From positions 226,741 through 290,740 of the forward strand of contig NZ_BNEO01000004.1 of assembly GCF_014905415.1 (NCBI RefSeq): a DNA stretch of 64,000 bases, in the 5' to 3' direction. The first letter of the stretch is position 1; every line of letters starts with the position of its first letter. The DNA comes from Virgibacillus salexigens. Its GTDB lineage: Bacteria > Bacillota > Bacilli > Bacillales > Amphibacillaceae. The position numbers and the translations under genes are program-made. This document shows positions 18,611 through 27,543 of the stretch, one piece after another. The notes under the pieces were generated by a model. The model was not told where the DNA came from, did no database searches, and worked only from the letters and a program-made list of their open reading frames with translations.

Positions 18611-19984
18611 TTACGAGGATTTTTGCTGTGGCTCCCCTGTAGTAGTCAAATTATTTAAACGATCTGCCAAGCCAAGGTTATTTAATAATGGTTCTTCATC
18701 ATCAGAGATCAGAGCTTCTTTTAGTTCATATGCGTTCGAACCATGTTCAGCAAAGTCTAATCCTGCGATTTCTTCTTCTTCAGAAACACGTAATGATGTA
18801 AATTGTTTTACAATGAATAAGAATACACCTAATGTGATCATTGTCCAAGCAATAACTGCTGCGACACCAATCCCTTGAATAACGAGCTGTGTAAAACCAT
18901 TCCCATAAAATAAACCAGTTGAAGTAGAGAATAAACCAATAGCTAGCGTACCCCAAATACCACAAATTCCGTGAACAGTTATTGCCCCCACTGGATCATC
19001 AATACGTAATTTCGTATCCAATAAGTGAATCCCTTCCACAAGGATAATTCCTGAAATAAGGCCAACGGCGATGGATCCACCTAAAGAAATTTCAGCACAG
19101 CCAGCCGTTATACCAACTAGTCCTCCTAAAACACCATTTAACGATAATGATGTATCTACCCGTTTAAAACGTAATTTTGTATATGCAGCAGACGACACCA
19201 GTGCGGCGGAAGTCGATAAGAGCGTTGTTCCAATTACCATTGGTACAAGTGCTGGATCGGCTGCCAGCGTACTTCCCCCATTGAAGCCAAACCAGCCAAG
19301 CCATAAAATGAATACTCCTAGAGCACCAATTGGTATATTATGCCCCTGTATAACATTAACTTTTTTACTAGAGTACTTTCCAAGGCGTGGTCCTAAGAAC
19401 AATACTGCTGTTAAGGCTCCGACTGCCCCGGTTAAATGAACCACTGTAGAACCTGCGAAATCGCTAAACCCTAGATCGGTCAGCCAGCCATCACCTTGCC
19501 ATACCCAATGGCCAACTATTGGATACACAAATGCTGTCATAGCAACAACAATCAGTACGTAAACACCTAACTTCATTCGTTCAGCAACAGCACCAGAAAT
19601 AATTGTTGCACAGGTTGCTATAAACATTGCCTGGAAAACAAAAAACCCGATATCTTCAACCCCGCTTAGCATGAAACCATCTGTGCCTATAAATGAACCT
19701 CCTGAAGTCCCAAACATAATTCCATAACCAACAACAAAAAATAGGATAGCAGCAACACTAATGGTTAAGAAATTTTTAATTAATATGTTTAGTGAGTTTT
19801 TGGCACGAGTAAATCCTGATTCCACCATAGCAAAACCTGCATGCATAAAAAATACAAGGAAAGCTCCAAGCATAACCCATACGAGATTAATGGATAATTC
19901 CAAGGAAGCGGTAGTTGGTGCAGCGTAAACAGGAGATGCGATGAGGAAAAGGATGAAAAATAACAGTAAACTCTTCTTAATCAT
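18611..19984 (-). CDS. amtB: Ammonium transporter (AmtB/NrgA)
   Basis: Membrane channel for ammonium/ammonia uptake under nitrogen limitation. 457 residues: a signal-like first segment, then about 11 membrane helices. Family motifs: FFMHAGFAMVESGFTRAKN, VGHWVWQGDGWL (pore Trp), DFAGSTVVHLTGAVGAL, and HGICGIWGTLAIGLF with the second pore His. The start at 19984 follows an AGGAGG site by 8 nt; the frame's upstream TTG overlaps that site. It lies 23 bp after glnK, forming a glnK-amtB operon. Confidence 0.95.
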   Translation of the reverse strand: MIKKSLLLFFILFLIASPVYAAPTTASLELSINLVWVMLGAFLVFFMHAGFAMVESGFTRAKNSLNILIKNFLTISVAAILFFVVGYGIMFGTSGGSFIGTDGFMLSGVEDIGFFVFQAMFIATCATIISGAVAERMKLGVYVLIVVAMTAFVYPIVGHWVWQGDGWLTDLGFSDFAGSTVVHLTGAVGALTAVLFLGPRLGKYSSKKVNVIQGHNIPIGALGVFILWLGWFGFNGGSTLAADPALVPMVIGTTLLSTSAALVSSAAYTKLRFKRVDTSLSLNGVLGGLVGITAGCAEISLGGSIAVGLISGIILVEGIHLLDTKLRIDDPVGAITVHGICGIWGTLAIGLFSTSTGLFYGNGFTQLVIQGIGVAAVIAWTMITLGVFLFIVKQFTSLRVSEEEEIAGLDFAEHGSNAYELKEALISDDEEPLLNNLGLADRLNNLTTTGEPQQKSS

Positions 19985-20007
19985 GAATAAATCCTCCTTC
20001 AATTTTT

Positions 20008-20349
20008 TTACAAGACAGCCTCTTTGCCTCGTTCACCTGTACGTATTCGTATTGTTTCTTCAATTGGAGAAACAAAGATTTTACCGTCTCCAATGTTGCC
20101 AGTGCTGCAATTTTTAATGATAATATCTAGAATTTCATCCAGTCTCTGCTCTTCCACAATTGTCTCTACTTTAATTTTTGGAAGTAGCTGTAATTGAAAA
20201 GTAGTTCCTCGGAATATCCCTTTTTGCCCCTTTTGTTTTCCTGTACCAGCGGCCTCAGTAACAGTTAATCCACCAATTCCTGCTGCAGATAACGCCTTGC
20301 GTAGAGCTTGGAACTTTTCTGGACGAATAATAGCCTCGATTTTTTTCAT
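20008..20349 (-). CDS. glnK: Nitrogen regulatory PII protein (GlnK/GlnB family)
   Basis: Trimeric sensor of 2-oxoglutarate and ATP/ADP that docks on AmtB and, in bacilli, on TnrA. 113 residues. PII signatures are present: the T-loop GIFRGTTFQLQLLPK (residues 44-58) and the C-terminal GDGKIFV with RIRTGERG. Residue 51, the tyrosine uridylylated in enterobacteria, is Phe here, so that modification is impossible. First gene of the operon, unlike B. subtilis where amtB comes first. Confidence 0.95.
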   Translation of the reverse strand: MKKIEAIIRPEKFQALRKALSAAGIGGLTVTEAAGTGKQKGQKGIFRGTTFQLQLLPKIKVETIVEEQRLDEILDIIIKNCSTGNIGDGKIFVSPIEETIRIRTGERGKEAVL

Positions 20350-20370
20350 TTATATCACCCCTTTTTATTA

Positions 20371-20387
20371 TGTTAGGAAACCTTACA
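20371..20387 (-). promoter_or_regulatory. TnrA/GlnR box upstream of glnK-amtB
   Basis: TGTTAGGAAACCTTACA is an exact match to the TnrA/GlnR consensus TGTNA-N7-TNACA. On the minus strand a TATAAT (20393-20388) abuts it, so the site overlaps the probable start of transcription and looks repressor-like; a second weaker promoter could place it in an activating position. Confidence 0.85.
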
Positions 20388-20631
20388 TTATAAGTTATGT
20401 AAAATATCATAATAGGAAATTAGTTAAAAATCAAGAGGTTTTGGCTAATTTTTTAGAAAATTTTGAAGTAAACGCTTGCAAGAAATAATTGCTGTGATTT
20501 GAAAAATTTTTTCAAATAAAAGGTTTAATTAAAAATGATTAGGGGTAACTTACATATATAATGAAACAATTTACATTTCGTAAACATCTATAAAAAACTC
20601 GATTTTTTCTTGAATATCCTCTACCTTTCGC

Positions 20632-20660
20632 TTGACAATTGTAGTATAATTTACATATAG
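20632..20660 (+). promoter_or_regulatory. Candidate SigA promoter of spx
   Basis: Perfect TTGACA (20632-20637) with CATATA or ATATAG 16-17 bp later. The leader to spx is then about 80 nt. Confidence 0.55.
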
Positions 20661-20745
20661 GGTTATTTAAACTTATTTTAATTTGATAAGTACTCAATGT
20701 TTATGAAATGAATAAACCCATATTAGAATGAGGAGTGAAGTTTTA

Positions 20746-21141
20746 ATGGTTACACTTTATACCTCACCAAGTTGTACATCTTGCAGAAAAGCAAAAGCAT
20801 GGTTGGAAGAGCATGATATCCCGTTTACGGAGCGTAACATATTTTCCGAACCACTTACACTGGATGAAATAAAGGAAATTTTGCGTATGACGGAAGATGG
20901 TACGGATGAGATCATTTCAACTCGGTCAAAGGTTTTTCAGAAGTTAGATGTTAATATTGATCAATTACCGATGAAAGATCTTTTCAATTTAATTCAACAA
21001 AATCCAGGTCTTTTGAGAAGACCAATTATTTTGGATGAAAAGCGCCTGCAAGTAGGATATAACGAAGATGAGATTCGCCGTTTCTTACCGAGAACGGTGC
21101 GGACTTTTCAATTACGTGAGGCGCAACGAATGGTCAATTAA
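20746..21141 (+). CDS. spx: Global redox/disulfide-stress regulator Spx
   Basis: ArsC-like protein that binds the RNA polymerase alpha subunit C-terminal domain and switches transcription during thiol stress. 131 residues from ATG 20746, the usual Spx length; the redox switch Cys10-x-x-Cys13 is in [11 protein letters not shown], and the C-terminal REAQRMVN end resembles the region recognised by ClpXP with adaptor SpxH. SpxH (yjbH) and MecA are encoded nearby. AGTGAAG-type ribosome binding site; the frame is open six codons upstream. Confidence 0.96.
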   Translation: MVTLYTSPSCTSCRKAKAWLEEHDIPFTERNIFSEPLTLDEIKEILRMTEDGTDEIISTRSKVFQKLDVNIDQLPMKDLFNLIQQNPGLLRRPIILDEKRLQVGYNEDEIRRFLPRTVRTFQLREAQRMVN

Positions 21142-21162
21142 ATCCATTTCATATATAAAAAA

Positions 21163-21196
21163 ACGCAGATCGAAATTTCAAGATCTGCGTTTTTTT
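21163..21196 (+). terminator. Terminator of spx
   Basis: ACGCAGATC (21163-21171) pairs with GATCTGCGT (21182-21190), then seven T. Confidence 0.92.
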
Positions 21197-21534
21197 ATCG
21201 CTTCGCTCCGTATCAAGAATACGACAAATCGTTACTAATTTCGTCACAAAAATATGGGTGACAAATCTTTAAGAATACGTTAAAATATGTTACTAATTAA
21301 ATAGGCATATATGTTTCCAAGTTGATAAGTGCTATCATACAATAGAAATAGAATGATGTAACCACTCATTTCTGAAACATGAATTACAGGAAGGATAGCA
21401 TCACCATTAATGTGGAAGCATAGATTAAATAATAATGATTATTGCATATCAATTTAGGGTACATGTTATAACAAGAAGTTATATTTGGTGAAGCTAATCT
21501 TCCACCTACCTAAAAAGAAGGGGGAGAAAACGTA
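21197..21534 (+). promoter_or_regulatory. mecA upstream region with a Fur/PerR-type palindrome
   Basis: No gene is seen in this stretch. AATAAT-G-ATTATT at 21431-21443 is a perfect 6-1-6 palindrome that fits the core of Fur/PerR/Zur operators (nATAATnATTATn), but the outer positions do not match, so the call is weak. Confidence 0.3.
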
Positions 21535-22221
21535 ATGGAAATTGAAAGAATTAATGAGAATACGATAAAGTTCTACATTTCATATATTGATATTGAAGAT
21601 CGCGGTTTTGAACGTGAAGAAATTTGGTATAACCGTGAAAGAAGCGAGCAATTGTTCTGGCAAATGATGGACGAAGTTAATTATAAGGAAGATTTCAATG
21701 TGGAAGGTCCATTATGGATACAAGTCCAAGCATTAGAAAAAGGGCTAGAAATCATTGTTACAAAAGCCCAAATCTCTAAGAATGGAGAAAATATCGAACT
21801 ACAGACGGAGGATGGAAATACCGTTGACTTTCCTGTAGATAAGAAAATTGAAAATATGTTAGAAGATAAATTCGGTAAACATGATGATGAAGAGACAGAA
21901 CAGGAAGATGAAGAAGATAAATTGTGGATTATTGCTGATTTTAGTGACTTTGAAGATGTTATTCAATTAAGCCATTACTTTAGAGAAAATCATGAAGGTA
22001 CAAAAGAAACACTATATCATTATAACGATAAGTATTATTTATATATGGAATTCTCAGAAGAAGAGCTTGATGAAAAAGAGCAAGAAGACATTATAAGTAA
22101 AGTATTTGAATTTGGTAATGATTCGGATATTACATTCCATTTGCTAGAAGAATATGGGAAAAAGATTTTTGTGAACGATACATTTGTTCAAATTAGATCA
22201 CATTTCCCGGTACAAGTATAG
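21535..22221 (+). CDS. mecA: Adaptor protein MecA
   Basis: ClpC adaptor that targets ComK, ComS and other proteins to ClpCP and blocks competence. 228 residues: the N-terminal substrate-binding domain starts MEIERINENTIKFYISYIDI, a strongly acidic linker (HDDEETEQEDEEDK, about 117-130) follows, and the C-terminal ClpC-binding domain begins near LWIIADFSDFEDVI. GGGGGAGA ribosome binding site. Its gene is followed by coiA, another competence gene, as in B. subtilis. Confidence 0.95.
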   Translation: MEIERINENTIKFYISYIDIEDRGFEREEIWYNRERSEQLFWQMMDEVNYKEDFNVEGPLWIQVQALEKGLEIIVTKAQISKNGENIELQTEDGNTVDFPVDKKIENMLEDKFGKHDDEETEQEDEEDKLWIIADFSDFEDVIQLSHYFRENHEGTKETLYHYNDKYYLYMEFSEEELDEKEQEDIISKVFEFGNDSDITFHLLEEYGKKIFVNDTFVQIRSHFPVQV

Positions 22222-22248
22222 ACACTCTTTATGAAAGGGTGTCTTTTT
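22221..22248 (+). terminator. Terminator of mecA
   Basis: GACACTCTTT (22221-22230) pairs with AAAGGGTGTC (22234-22243) with one wobble, then TTTTT. The stem begins immediately after the stop codon. Confidence 0.85.
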
Positions 22249-22336
22249 ATTTATCCATTATATTGACTTCTAAGTTTCTGCTTCAGCCTTTCTTTTATCA
22301 ACAATTTTGATAAAATGGAGAAAATGAGGTGAACTT

Positions 22337-22543
22337 ATGAAGAATCTTCCCTTATACGGTAAGGTGTATTGTGTTGCAGGTATTCTATTTTTCATTTTTG
22401 GCATTTTCTTATTTGTTCAGCGAATAGGTGATCCATTTCAATGGCGAGATCATTATCTTCCCATATCATTTATTTTCCTAGCATTATTTTTTATGTTAAC
22501 TTCTTATATGACATCTCGCAAAAGGAATAAAGGAAATAACTAA
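22337..22543 (+). CDS. Small two-helix membrane protein between mecA and coiA
   Basis: 68 residues with two hydrophobic segments (about 9-28 and 40-58) and a basic C-terminus (SRKRNKGNN). GAGGTG ribosome binding site. No family recognised. Position between mecA and coiA gives no clear function. Confidence 0.7.
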   Translation: MKNLPLYGKVYCVAGILFFIFGIFLFVQRIGDPFQWRDHYLPISFIFLALFFMLTSYMTSRKRNKGNN

Positions 22544-22579
22544 CCTCTGTCGAAATTATTCAGACGGAGGTGTTTTTTT
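22543..22579 (+). terminator. Terminator-like hairpin whose 3-prime arm is the coiA ribosome binding site
   Basis: ACCTCTGTC (22543-22551) pairs with GACGGAGGT (22563-22571), followed by seven T that run up to the coiA ATG at 22580. GGAGGTG in the 3-prime arm is the only ribosome binding site for coiA, so folding would end transcription or hide the site. Confidence 0.75.
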
Positions 22580-23755
22580 ATGTTGCAAGCGATTACCCAT
22601 CAAGGCGATCAAATAATAATCGCTGCAAAATCACATGCAGCCATTCAGAAATTAAAAGCGAGCAATCAGAAGTACTATTGTCCTGTTTGTCATTCAGAAG
22701 TACGTATTCGTGCAGGAACAGAGGTAATTCCTCACTTCGCTCATCATGCTAATGCAAAATGTTTCTCAATAGAAGGTGGGGAAGGGGAATATCATGAACA
22801 AGGTAAGTTAATGATATATCAATGGTTAGAGAAGCAACAGCTAGATGTAAAGCTAGAACCATATCTTTCCCTAATTAAGCAGCGTCCTGATATGTTGGTA
22901 GAGATCGGAAACAAACAAATAGCAATTGAATTCCAATGCGCGACGATTCCAAAAGAGGTAATAAATAATAGAAGTAAAGGGTATCAATCTAGTGGTATCC
23001 AACCTATTTGGATTATTGGAGCTAACCAATTGAAAAGAATAACAGCAACAACGCTTCGTATTTCTCCTTTTTTATTATCAATGATGCATCAGTTTCCTTC
23101 TTCTACTTCTAATAAGCTCTTCTTCTTTTGCCCCGATACGAAACAGTTTGTAATTGCTCAACATGTATTTATTATCAATAAACGATCTGCTATAGCAAAA
23201 TTCAGGGTAAGACAACTAATGAAAACAACCATAGTCGACCTGTTCCGTGAAAAATTACTTGCAGATCAAGAATTACTTAGCTTGTGGATGCGTGAAAAAG
23301 AAAAATTTCGAACAAAGCCAATCCATGTTTCAAGACTTGGCCATCTTTGGCAGCAGTGGTTATATCGTAACCAAACTTCTATTATATACCTCCCCTCAAT
23401 CATACACTTACCAGTAGAATCTCAATACTTCATGAAAACTCCTCTTTGGATTTGGCAGAGTAAATTGGTCGTGGAGTATTTAGTAAAAATTTCGGTCGGT
23501 TCCTACCTTGAACGTTCTCGCATTAATGATTTATTTCAATCGGAGGATCATTACTCAAAAAAGGATTTTCCGCTTATTTATCAAGTAAAAGACCCAATTA
23601 ATCAATATTTACAACTTCTTTGTAAGCTTGGAATCATAAAGCAATACAATTTATCTTTGTACAAAAAGCAAAAGAACATTATCTTCCATGCAAATCTAGA
23701 ACAAGCAATCAACGCAGATCGAATACTCTTAAAGCAGTTGATGAATGCAAAATAA
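22580..23755 (+). CDS. coiA: Competence protein CoiA
   Basis: Late competence protein that helps recombination of incoming DNA. 391 residues: an N-terminal zinc-ribbon-like part (YYCPVCHSEVRIRAGTEVIPHFAHH, about 32-56), the CoiA nuclease-like core (QRPDMLVEIGNKQIAIEFQCATIP, about 101-126, a PD-(D/E)xK arrangement of D, E and QC), and a variable C-terminal half. The ribosome binding site lies in a terminator hairpin. I found no clear ComK box nearby. Confidence 0.9.
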   Translation: MLQAITHQGDQIIIAAKSHAAIQKLKASNQKYYCPVCHSEVRIRAGTEVIPHFAHHANAKCFSIEGGEGEYHEQGKLMIYQWLEKQQLDVKLEPYLSLIKQRPDMLVEIGNKQIAIEFQCATIPKEVINNRSKGYQSSGIQPIWIIGANQLKRITATTLRISPFLLSMMHQFPSSTSNKLFFFCPDTKQFVIAQHVFIINKRSAIAKFRVRQLMKTTIVDLFREKLLADQELLSLWMREKEKFRTKPIHVSRLGHLWQQWLYRNQTSIIYLPSIIHLPVESQYFMKTPLWIWQSKLVVEYLVKISVGSYLERSRINDLFQSEDHYSKKDFPLIYQVKDPINQYLQLLCKLGIIKQYNLSLYKKQKNIIFHANLEQAINADRILLKQLMNAK

Positions 23756-23889
23756 GAGCATGTTTTAGAAAGAATAAGCTATACTAAATAATAGATGTTT
23801 CAAAAAAGAAGATTTTGTTTGCTATTTACAGGATTTTAATGCCATTATCAAGAAGTAGTAGTAAATGATAGAAAAAGGAGGAATTAGCT

Positions 23890-25701
23890 TTGGCAAAAGC
23901 AAAAAAAGAGTTACCAAAACGAGAAGAAATTCCGGTGGAATCCACATGGAAACTCGAAGATATATTCGAAACGGATGATGCATGGGAATCAGAATTAAAG
24001 AGTTTACAAGCAGATATTCCGGAGATAGAAAAATACCAAGGGACATTATCTGAATCAGCTACGACTTTATATGAACTTCTAAAACTCCAAGATAAGCTTT
24101 CTCAACGATTAGGAAAGCTGTTTACATATGCGCATATGCGTTATGACCAAGATACAACCAATTCTTTTTATCAAAGGTTAAACGCACAGGCTGAGAGTGT
24201 ATTAACTGTAGCATCAAGTAAGATGAGTTTTATTGTTCCGGAGATACTATCCATTGATGAAGAAAAACTAAATCGTTTTTTAGAAGAAGAGAAGGAATTA
24301 CAGGATTATCAAAAGACATTAGATGAGATTACCAGGCAACGTCCACATATTCTAAGTGAGCGAGAAGAAGCAATTTTAGCAGAAGCATCTGAGCCTTTAT
24401 CTGCGCCATCGCAAACATTTAGCATGCTAAATGACGCAGATCTCACGTTCCCTTCCATAAAGGATGAAAATGGAGAAGAAGTGGATGTGACACATGGTCG
24501 TTATATTCGTTTCTTAGAGTCTAAAGACCGCAATGTACGGGAAGCTGCGTTTAAGGCTGTTTATCAAACATATGGTAAATTTCAGAACACCTTTGCTTCA
24601 ACATTAAGCGGAAACATTAAAAAAGATAATTTCGTTGCCAAGGTTAGAAACTATGATTCAGCAAGACAATCCGCATTGGATGATAATCATATTCCAGAGC
24701 AAGTATACGATAATTTGGTCGAAGCAGTAAATGAACGTTTGCCATTACTTCATCGCTATGTGAATCTGCGTAAGAAAGTTTTAGGCTTAGATGAGCTTCA
24801 TATGTATGATTTGTACACACCGCTTGTTAAAGATGTAGATATGGAGATTACTTATGAAAAAGCACAGCAATATGTATTAGACGGGTTGAAGCCATTAGGT
24901 GACGAGTACTTGTCAAAAGTCAAGGAAGGTTATCAGAACCGTTGGATAGACGTAGAGGAAAACAAAGGTAAACGCAGCGGTGCTTATTCTTCTGGAGCAT
25001 ATGGTACGAATCCATATATTCTATTGAATTGGCAGGATAACGTAAATGATATGTTTACATTAGCCCATGAGCTTGGTCATTCCATTCATAGTTATTACAC
25101 GAGGGAAAACCAACCATTTCGCTATGGAAATTATTCGATCTTCGTAGCTGAAGTTGCTTCAACGTGTAATGAGGCCTTACTAAATGATTATTTACTAAAT
25201 AATCTAGATGATGAGAAACAAAAGCTATATTTACTCAACCATTTTCTTGAAGGGTTTAGAGGTACTGTATTCCGTCAAACCATGTTTGCTGAGTTTGAAC
25301 ATGTGATTCATGTAAAGCAACAAGAAGGAGAAGCATTAACGGCTGAGAAGTTAACGGAAATTTATTATGATTTAAATAAAAAATATTTTGGAGAAGAAGT
25401 TGTCTCAGATGAAGAAATTGGCTTAGAATGGGCAAGAATTCCCCATTTCTATTACAATTATTATGTATATCAGTATGCTACAGGTTATTCAGCTGCTACA
25501 GCGCTAGCAAGCCAGATTTTAGATGAAAAAGAAGGTGCGGTAGAGCGTTATATTGATTTCTTGAAAGCGGGAAGCAGTGATTACCCAATTGAAGTCTTGA
25601 AAAAAGCTGGTGTCGATATGACACAAAAGCAAGTGATTCTAGATGCTCTTGATGTATTTGAAGAAAAACTAACACAAATGGAGCAATTGCTTGCAGAGTA
25701 A
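23890..25701 (+). CDS. pepF: Oligoendopeptidase F (M3B metallopeptidase)
   Basis: Cytoplasmic zinc peptidase that cuts peptides of roughly 7-17 residues. 603 residues, normal length; zinc site HELGHS in TLAHELGHSIHSYY (near residue 396) with the third ligand Glu in FVAEVASTCNE. Start is TTG at 23890, supported by AAAGGAGG 7 nt upstream. In B. subtilis (yjbG) it has the same place between coiA and roxS-spxH. Confidence 0.95.
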   Translation: MAKAKKELPKREEIPVESTWKLEDIFETDDAWESELKSLQADIPEIEKYQGTLSESATTLYELLKLQDKLSQRLGKLFTYAHMRYDQDTTNSFYQRLNAQAESVLTVASSKMSFIVPEILSIDEEKLNRFLEEEKELQDYQKTLDEITRQRPHILSEREEAILAEASEPLSAPSQTFSMLNDADLTFPSIKDENGEEVDVTHGRYIRFLESKDRNVREAAFKAVYQTYGKFQNTFASTLSGNIKKDNFVAKVRNYDSARQSALDDNHIPEQVYDNLVEAVNERLPLLHRYVNLRKKVLGLDELHMYDLYTPLVKDVDMEITYEKAQQYVLDGLKPLGDEYLSKVKEGYQNRWIDVEENKGKRSGAYSSGAYGTNPYILLNWQDNVNDMFTLAHELGHSIHSYYTRENQPFRYGNYSIFVAEVASTCNEALLNDYLLNNLDDEKQKLYLLNHFLEGFRGTVFRQTMFAEFEHVIHVKQQEGEALTAEKLTEIYYDLNKKYFGEEVVSDEEIGLEWARIPHFYYNYYVYQYATGYSAATALASQILDEKEGAVERYIDFLKAGSSDYPIEVLKKAGVDMTQKQVILDALDVFEEKLTQMEQLLAE

Positions 25702-25712
25702 TCTCCAATAAT

Positions 25713-25751
25713 AAAAGCAGGATGACCTCTATAAGGTTATCCTGCTTTTTT
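25713..25751. terminator. Shared terminator of pepF and the convergent 59-residue gene
   Basis: AAAGCAGGATGACC (25714-25727) pairs with GGTTATCCTGCTTT (25735-25748), with T-run on the + side. Confidence 0.9.
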
Positions 25752-25929
25752 AACGCATGCCACGGTATAAACGTTTGTTTGTAAACGAATAAATGGTCAA
25801 ATAGATCGATACAAATAAAAGTGGTAAGGTTATATATAAAGGGATAACTTGCATTAAACCTAGAATATTTAGAAAGAAAGCAAAAGCAGTCATTAGTAAG
25901 AATAGGAATGGTTGAACAAAATGTTGCAC
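25750..25929 (-). CDS. 59-residue membrane protein between pepF and RoxS
   Basis: From GTG 25929 (AAGAGGTG site, 6 nt spacing) to TAA at 25750. Two hydrophobic helices (about 8-25 and 29-46), start MQHFVQPFLFLLMTAFAF, and a basic C-terminus (TNKRLYRGMR) that predicts an inside orientation. Function unknown. A clear ribosome binding site, uninterrupted frame and a terminator right at the stop codon support it as a real gene despite its size. Confidence 0.75.
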   Translation of the reverse strand: MQHFVQPFLFLLMTAFAFFLNILGLMQVIPLYITLPLLFVSIYLTIYSFTNKRLYRGMR

Positions 25930-26000
25930 TTAATCACCTCTTATCAGAAAGAATGCTAGTATAGCTTATGAATGTCGTTATTCATTTAGAAGTGACATTT

Positions 26001-26052
26001 TTGTGAAATCATGAACATACTACTTGAATCTCAAAAAATAACTTGGTATATT
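26001..26052 (+). promoter_or_regulatory. RoxS promoter with a Rex-like site
   Basis: TTGAAT (26024-26029), 17-bp spacer, TATATT (26047-26052). Just upstream, TTGTGAAATCATGAACA (26001-26017) has a good left half of a Rex operator (TTGTGAA) and a degenerate right half. Rex and ResD control roxS in B. subtilis; the site here is an inference. Confidence 0.6.
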
Positions 26053-26059
26053 ATTATTG

Positions 26060-26176
26060 TAAGTTAAATACAAACAAAAACCCCTTTGTTTGATCATGAA
26101 ACTTTCTCCCATCCCCCTTTGTTATTACAAAGAGAGACTAGAAGGATATACGCTGCCCCGTATATCCTTCTTTTTT
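26060..26176 (+). ncRNA. roxS: RoxS/RsaE trans-acting small RNA
   Basis: Two C-rich single-stranded regions typical of RoxS/RsaE are present: CCCC-TTTG near 26081 and CTCCCATCCCCCTTTG at 26106-26121. The RNA ends in a terminator hairpin (GAAGGATATACG 26141-26152 with CGTATATCCTTC 26159-26170, then T-run). RoxS represses TCA-cycle, NADH-related and other mRNAs by base-pairing through its C-rich motifs. The position between pepF and yjbH is the one conserved in Bacillus and Staphylococcus. Confidence 0.92.
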
Positions 26177-26228
26177 ATCCATGCGGCAAGTAAACGTGAA
26201 ACATAGAATTGTTATTCTTAGGAAAATA

Positions 26229-26251
26229 AAAAAAGCCTCAAATAAGGCTTT
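26229..26251 (-). terminator. Terminator of spxH
   Basis: AAAGCCT (26232-26238) pairs with AGGCTTT (26245-26251); on the minus strand a T-run follows. Confidence 0.8.
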
Positions 26252-26254
26252 GAA

Positions 26255-27145
26255 TTAATCTTCATATTTCCAAAAATCACCGTACTTTACTGGAATTCTC
26301 TCTACTTTTTGTTTTAATTGAAGTTTTTTCATTTCTTTTTCGGCCTTTGCTATGGACCAATCATATACAACAGCAATTTCTTTTGTGCTAACTGTTTTAA
26401 AAACGGAGAGAAAATGTTCCAATGTCGGTTTTTCCGAAGGAATAGGTTGCTTCTCTAAAATTTCTCTTAGTACACGTACATAAATATCATATGGATAAAG
26501 GCCAGAGATTTTAATACCTTGTTCCTCCGTTACTTGATTAAAAAACACAATGGTGGGAATGTAATCTACTTCCATTTCTTGTGTTAATTTCAAATCACAT
26601 TGAAATGCTTTCTTTGCCGATGAAGAATAAAGGTCTGTTGAAAATTCCTCAATATCTAAGTTAGCAGCTTTTGCACAAGAATAAAGTATTTCTTCGTCCG
26701 AAATATCTTGTTTATATAGAAATGCACTCTCTTGAACTTTACGAAGGAAAATCCTTCCAGATTTTTTGCCCTGTAACTCTGCAGCTTTAATTGCCAAGGA
26801 TGCGATCCAAGGAAATGAGACTGGGTTTTCTAGCCATAAATCACCATCACAACACATACCTGTTCGTTTTGAAGTTTTTTCCCATATATCTTTAATTTTT
26901 CTGGGGCGGTCAAATTGATCTTTGTTAAGTGTGTTTAAGTGACCACTTATAATCGGTCTGATTGTGAAGAAACGCCCATATTCCATCGATAATTTTTTTA
27001 GGAATGGCTCTAATGACCAGCATTCAGGACATAACGGATCTACAAAAACGTAAATCTCAATTGGTTTTTGAACAAGATTAAAGCTATATTTTTCAGATGT
27101 GTTTGATTGATAGATGGATTCAACTCCAGAATGTTCCCAATTCAC
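26255..27145 (-). CDS. spxH: ClpXP adaptor SpxH (YjbH), DsbA-like
   Basis: Binds Spx and presents it to ClpXP for degradation; aggregates under stress, which stabilises Spx. 296 residues with a thioredoxin/DsbA-like fold: [16 protein letters not shown] carries Cys39-Pro-Glu-Cys42. A helical domain and a C-terminal winged-helix-like part follow. The start is GTG 27145, with GGAG 7 nt upstream. Spx is encoded 5.5 kb away. It lies 17 bp after yjbI, so the two form an operon. Confidence 0.93.
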   Translation of the reverse strand: MNWEHSGVESIYQSNTSEKYSFNLVQKPIEIYVFVDPLCPECWSLEPFLKKLSMEYGRFFTIRPIISGHLNTLNKDQFDRPRKIKDIWEKTSKRTGMCCDGDLWLENPVSFPWIASLAIKAAELQGKKSGRIFLRKVQESAFLYKQDISDEEILYSCAKAANLDIEEFSTDLYSSSAKKAFQCDLKLTQEMEVDYIPTIVFFNQVTEEQGIKISGLYPYDIYVRVLREILEKQPIPSEKPTLEHFLSVFKTVSTKEIAVVYDWSIAKAEKEMKKLQLKQKVERIPVKYGDFWKYED

Positions 27146-27162
27146 ACCGATTCTCCTTTCTC

Positions 27163-27543
27163 CTATTCTGGCGTGTTCATCATGTGGTTCGCAGTTAAGG
27201 TTAATTTCTCAAATATAGCTGTGCGATAAGGTTCATCGATTTCTGCTTCTACTAGTGCATGTGCCATACAATCAAGCCAAGCATCCCTGCGTGTAGGTGT
27301 AATTTCAAAAGGTAAATGTCTTCTACGTAACATTGGATGCCCTCGTTCTTCAGCGTATAGTGAAGGTCCCCCAAAGAATTGGGTGAGAAAAAGTTTCTGT
27401 TTGTGGATTGTCTCTGTTAAGTCTTCTGGAAAGATTGGAATTAAATCGGGATGGTTTCCTACGCGCTTATAAAAAGCATGAACAAGCTTTTCAATCGTAG
27501 TAAATCCACCAATTGCTTCAAACATTGTTCCAGTCTGTTTCAT
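27163..27543 (-). CDS. yjbI: Group II truncated hemoglobin (YjbI)
   Basis: Heme protein of the 2-on-2 globin fold, thought to bind O2 or peroxide in the cytoplasm. 126 residues; the conserved F-helix region is [15 protein letters not shown] (proximal His about 76) and the N-terminal [18 protein letters not shown] is typical. First gene of yjbI-spxH; the S. aureus and Bacillus pairs have the same arrangement. Confidence 0.93.
   Translation of the reverse strand: MKQTGTMFEAIGGFTTIEKLVHAFYKRVGNHPDLIPIFPEDLTETIHKQKLFLTQFFGGPSLYAEERGHPMLRRRHLPFEITPTRRDAWLDCMAHALVEAEIDEPYRTAIFEKLTLTANHMMNTPE

Noticed and set aside
19071..19439. 122-codon + strand frame antisense to amtB
   Set aside because: It is a shadow of the strongly conserved AmtB membrane domain on the other strand.
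20371..20387. Rho-independent terminator
   Set aside because: The palindrome is short, has no T-run and fits the TnrA/GlnR box exactly.
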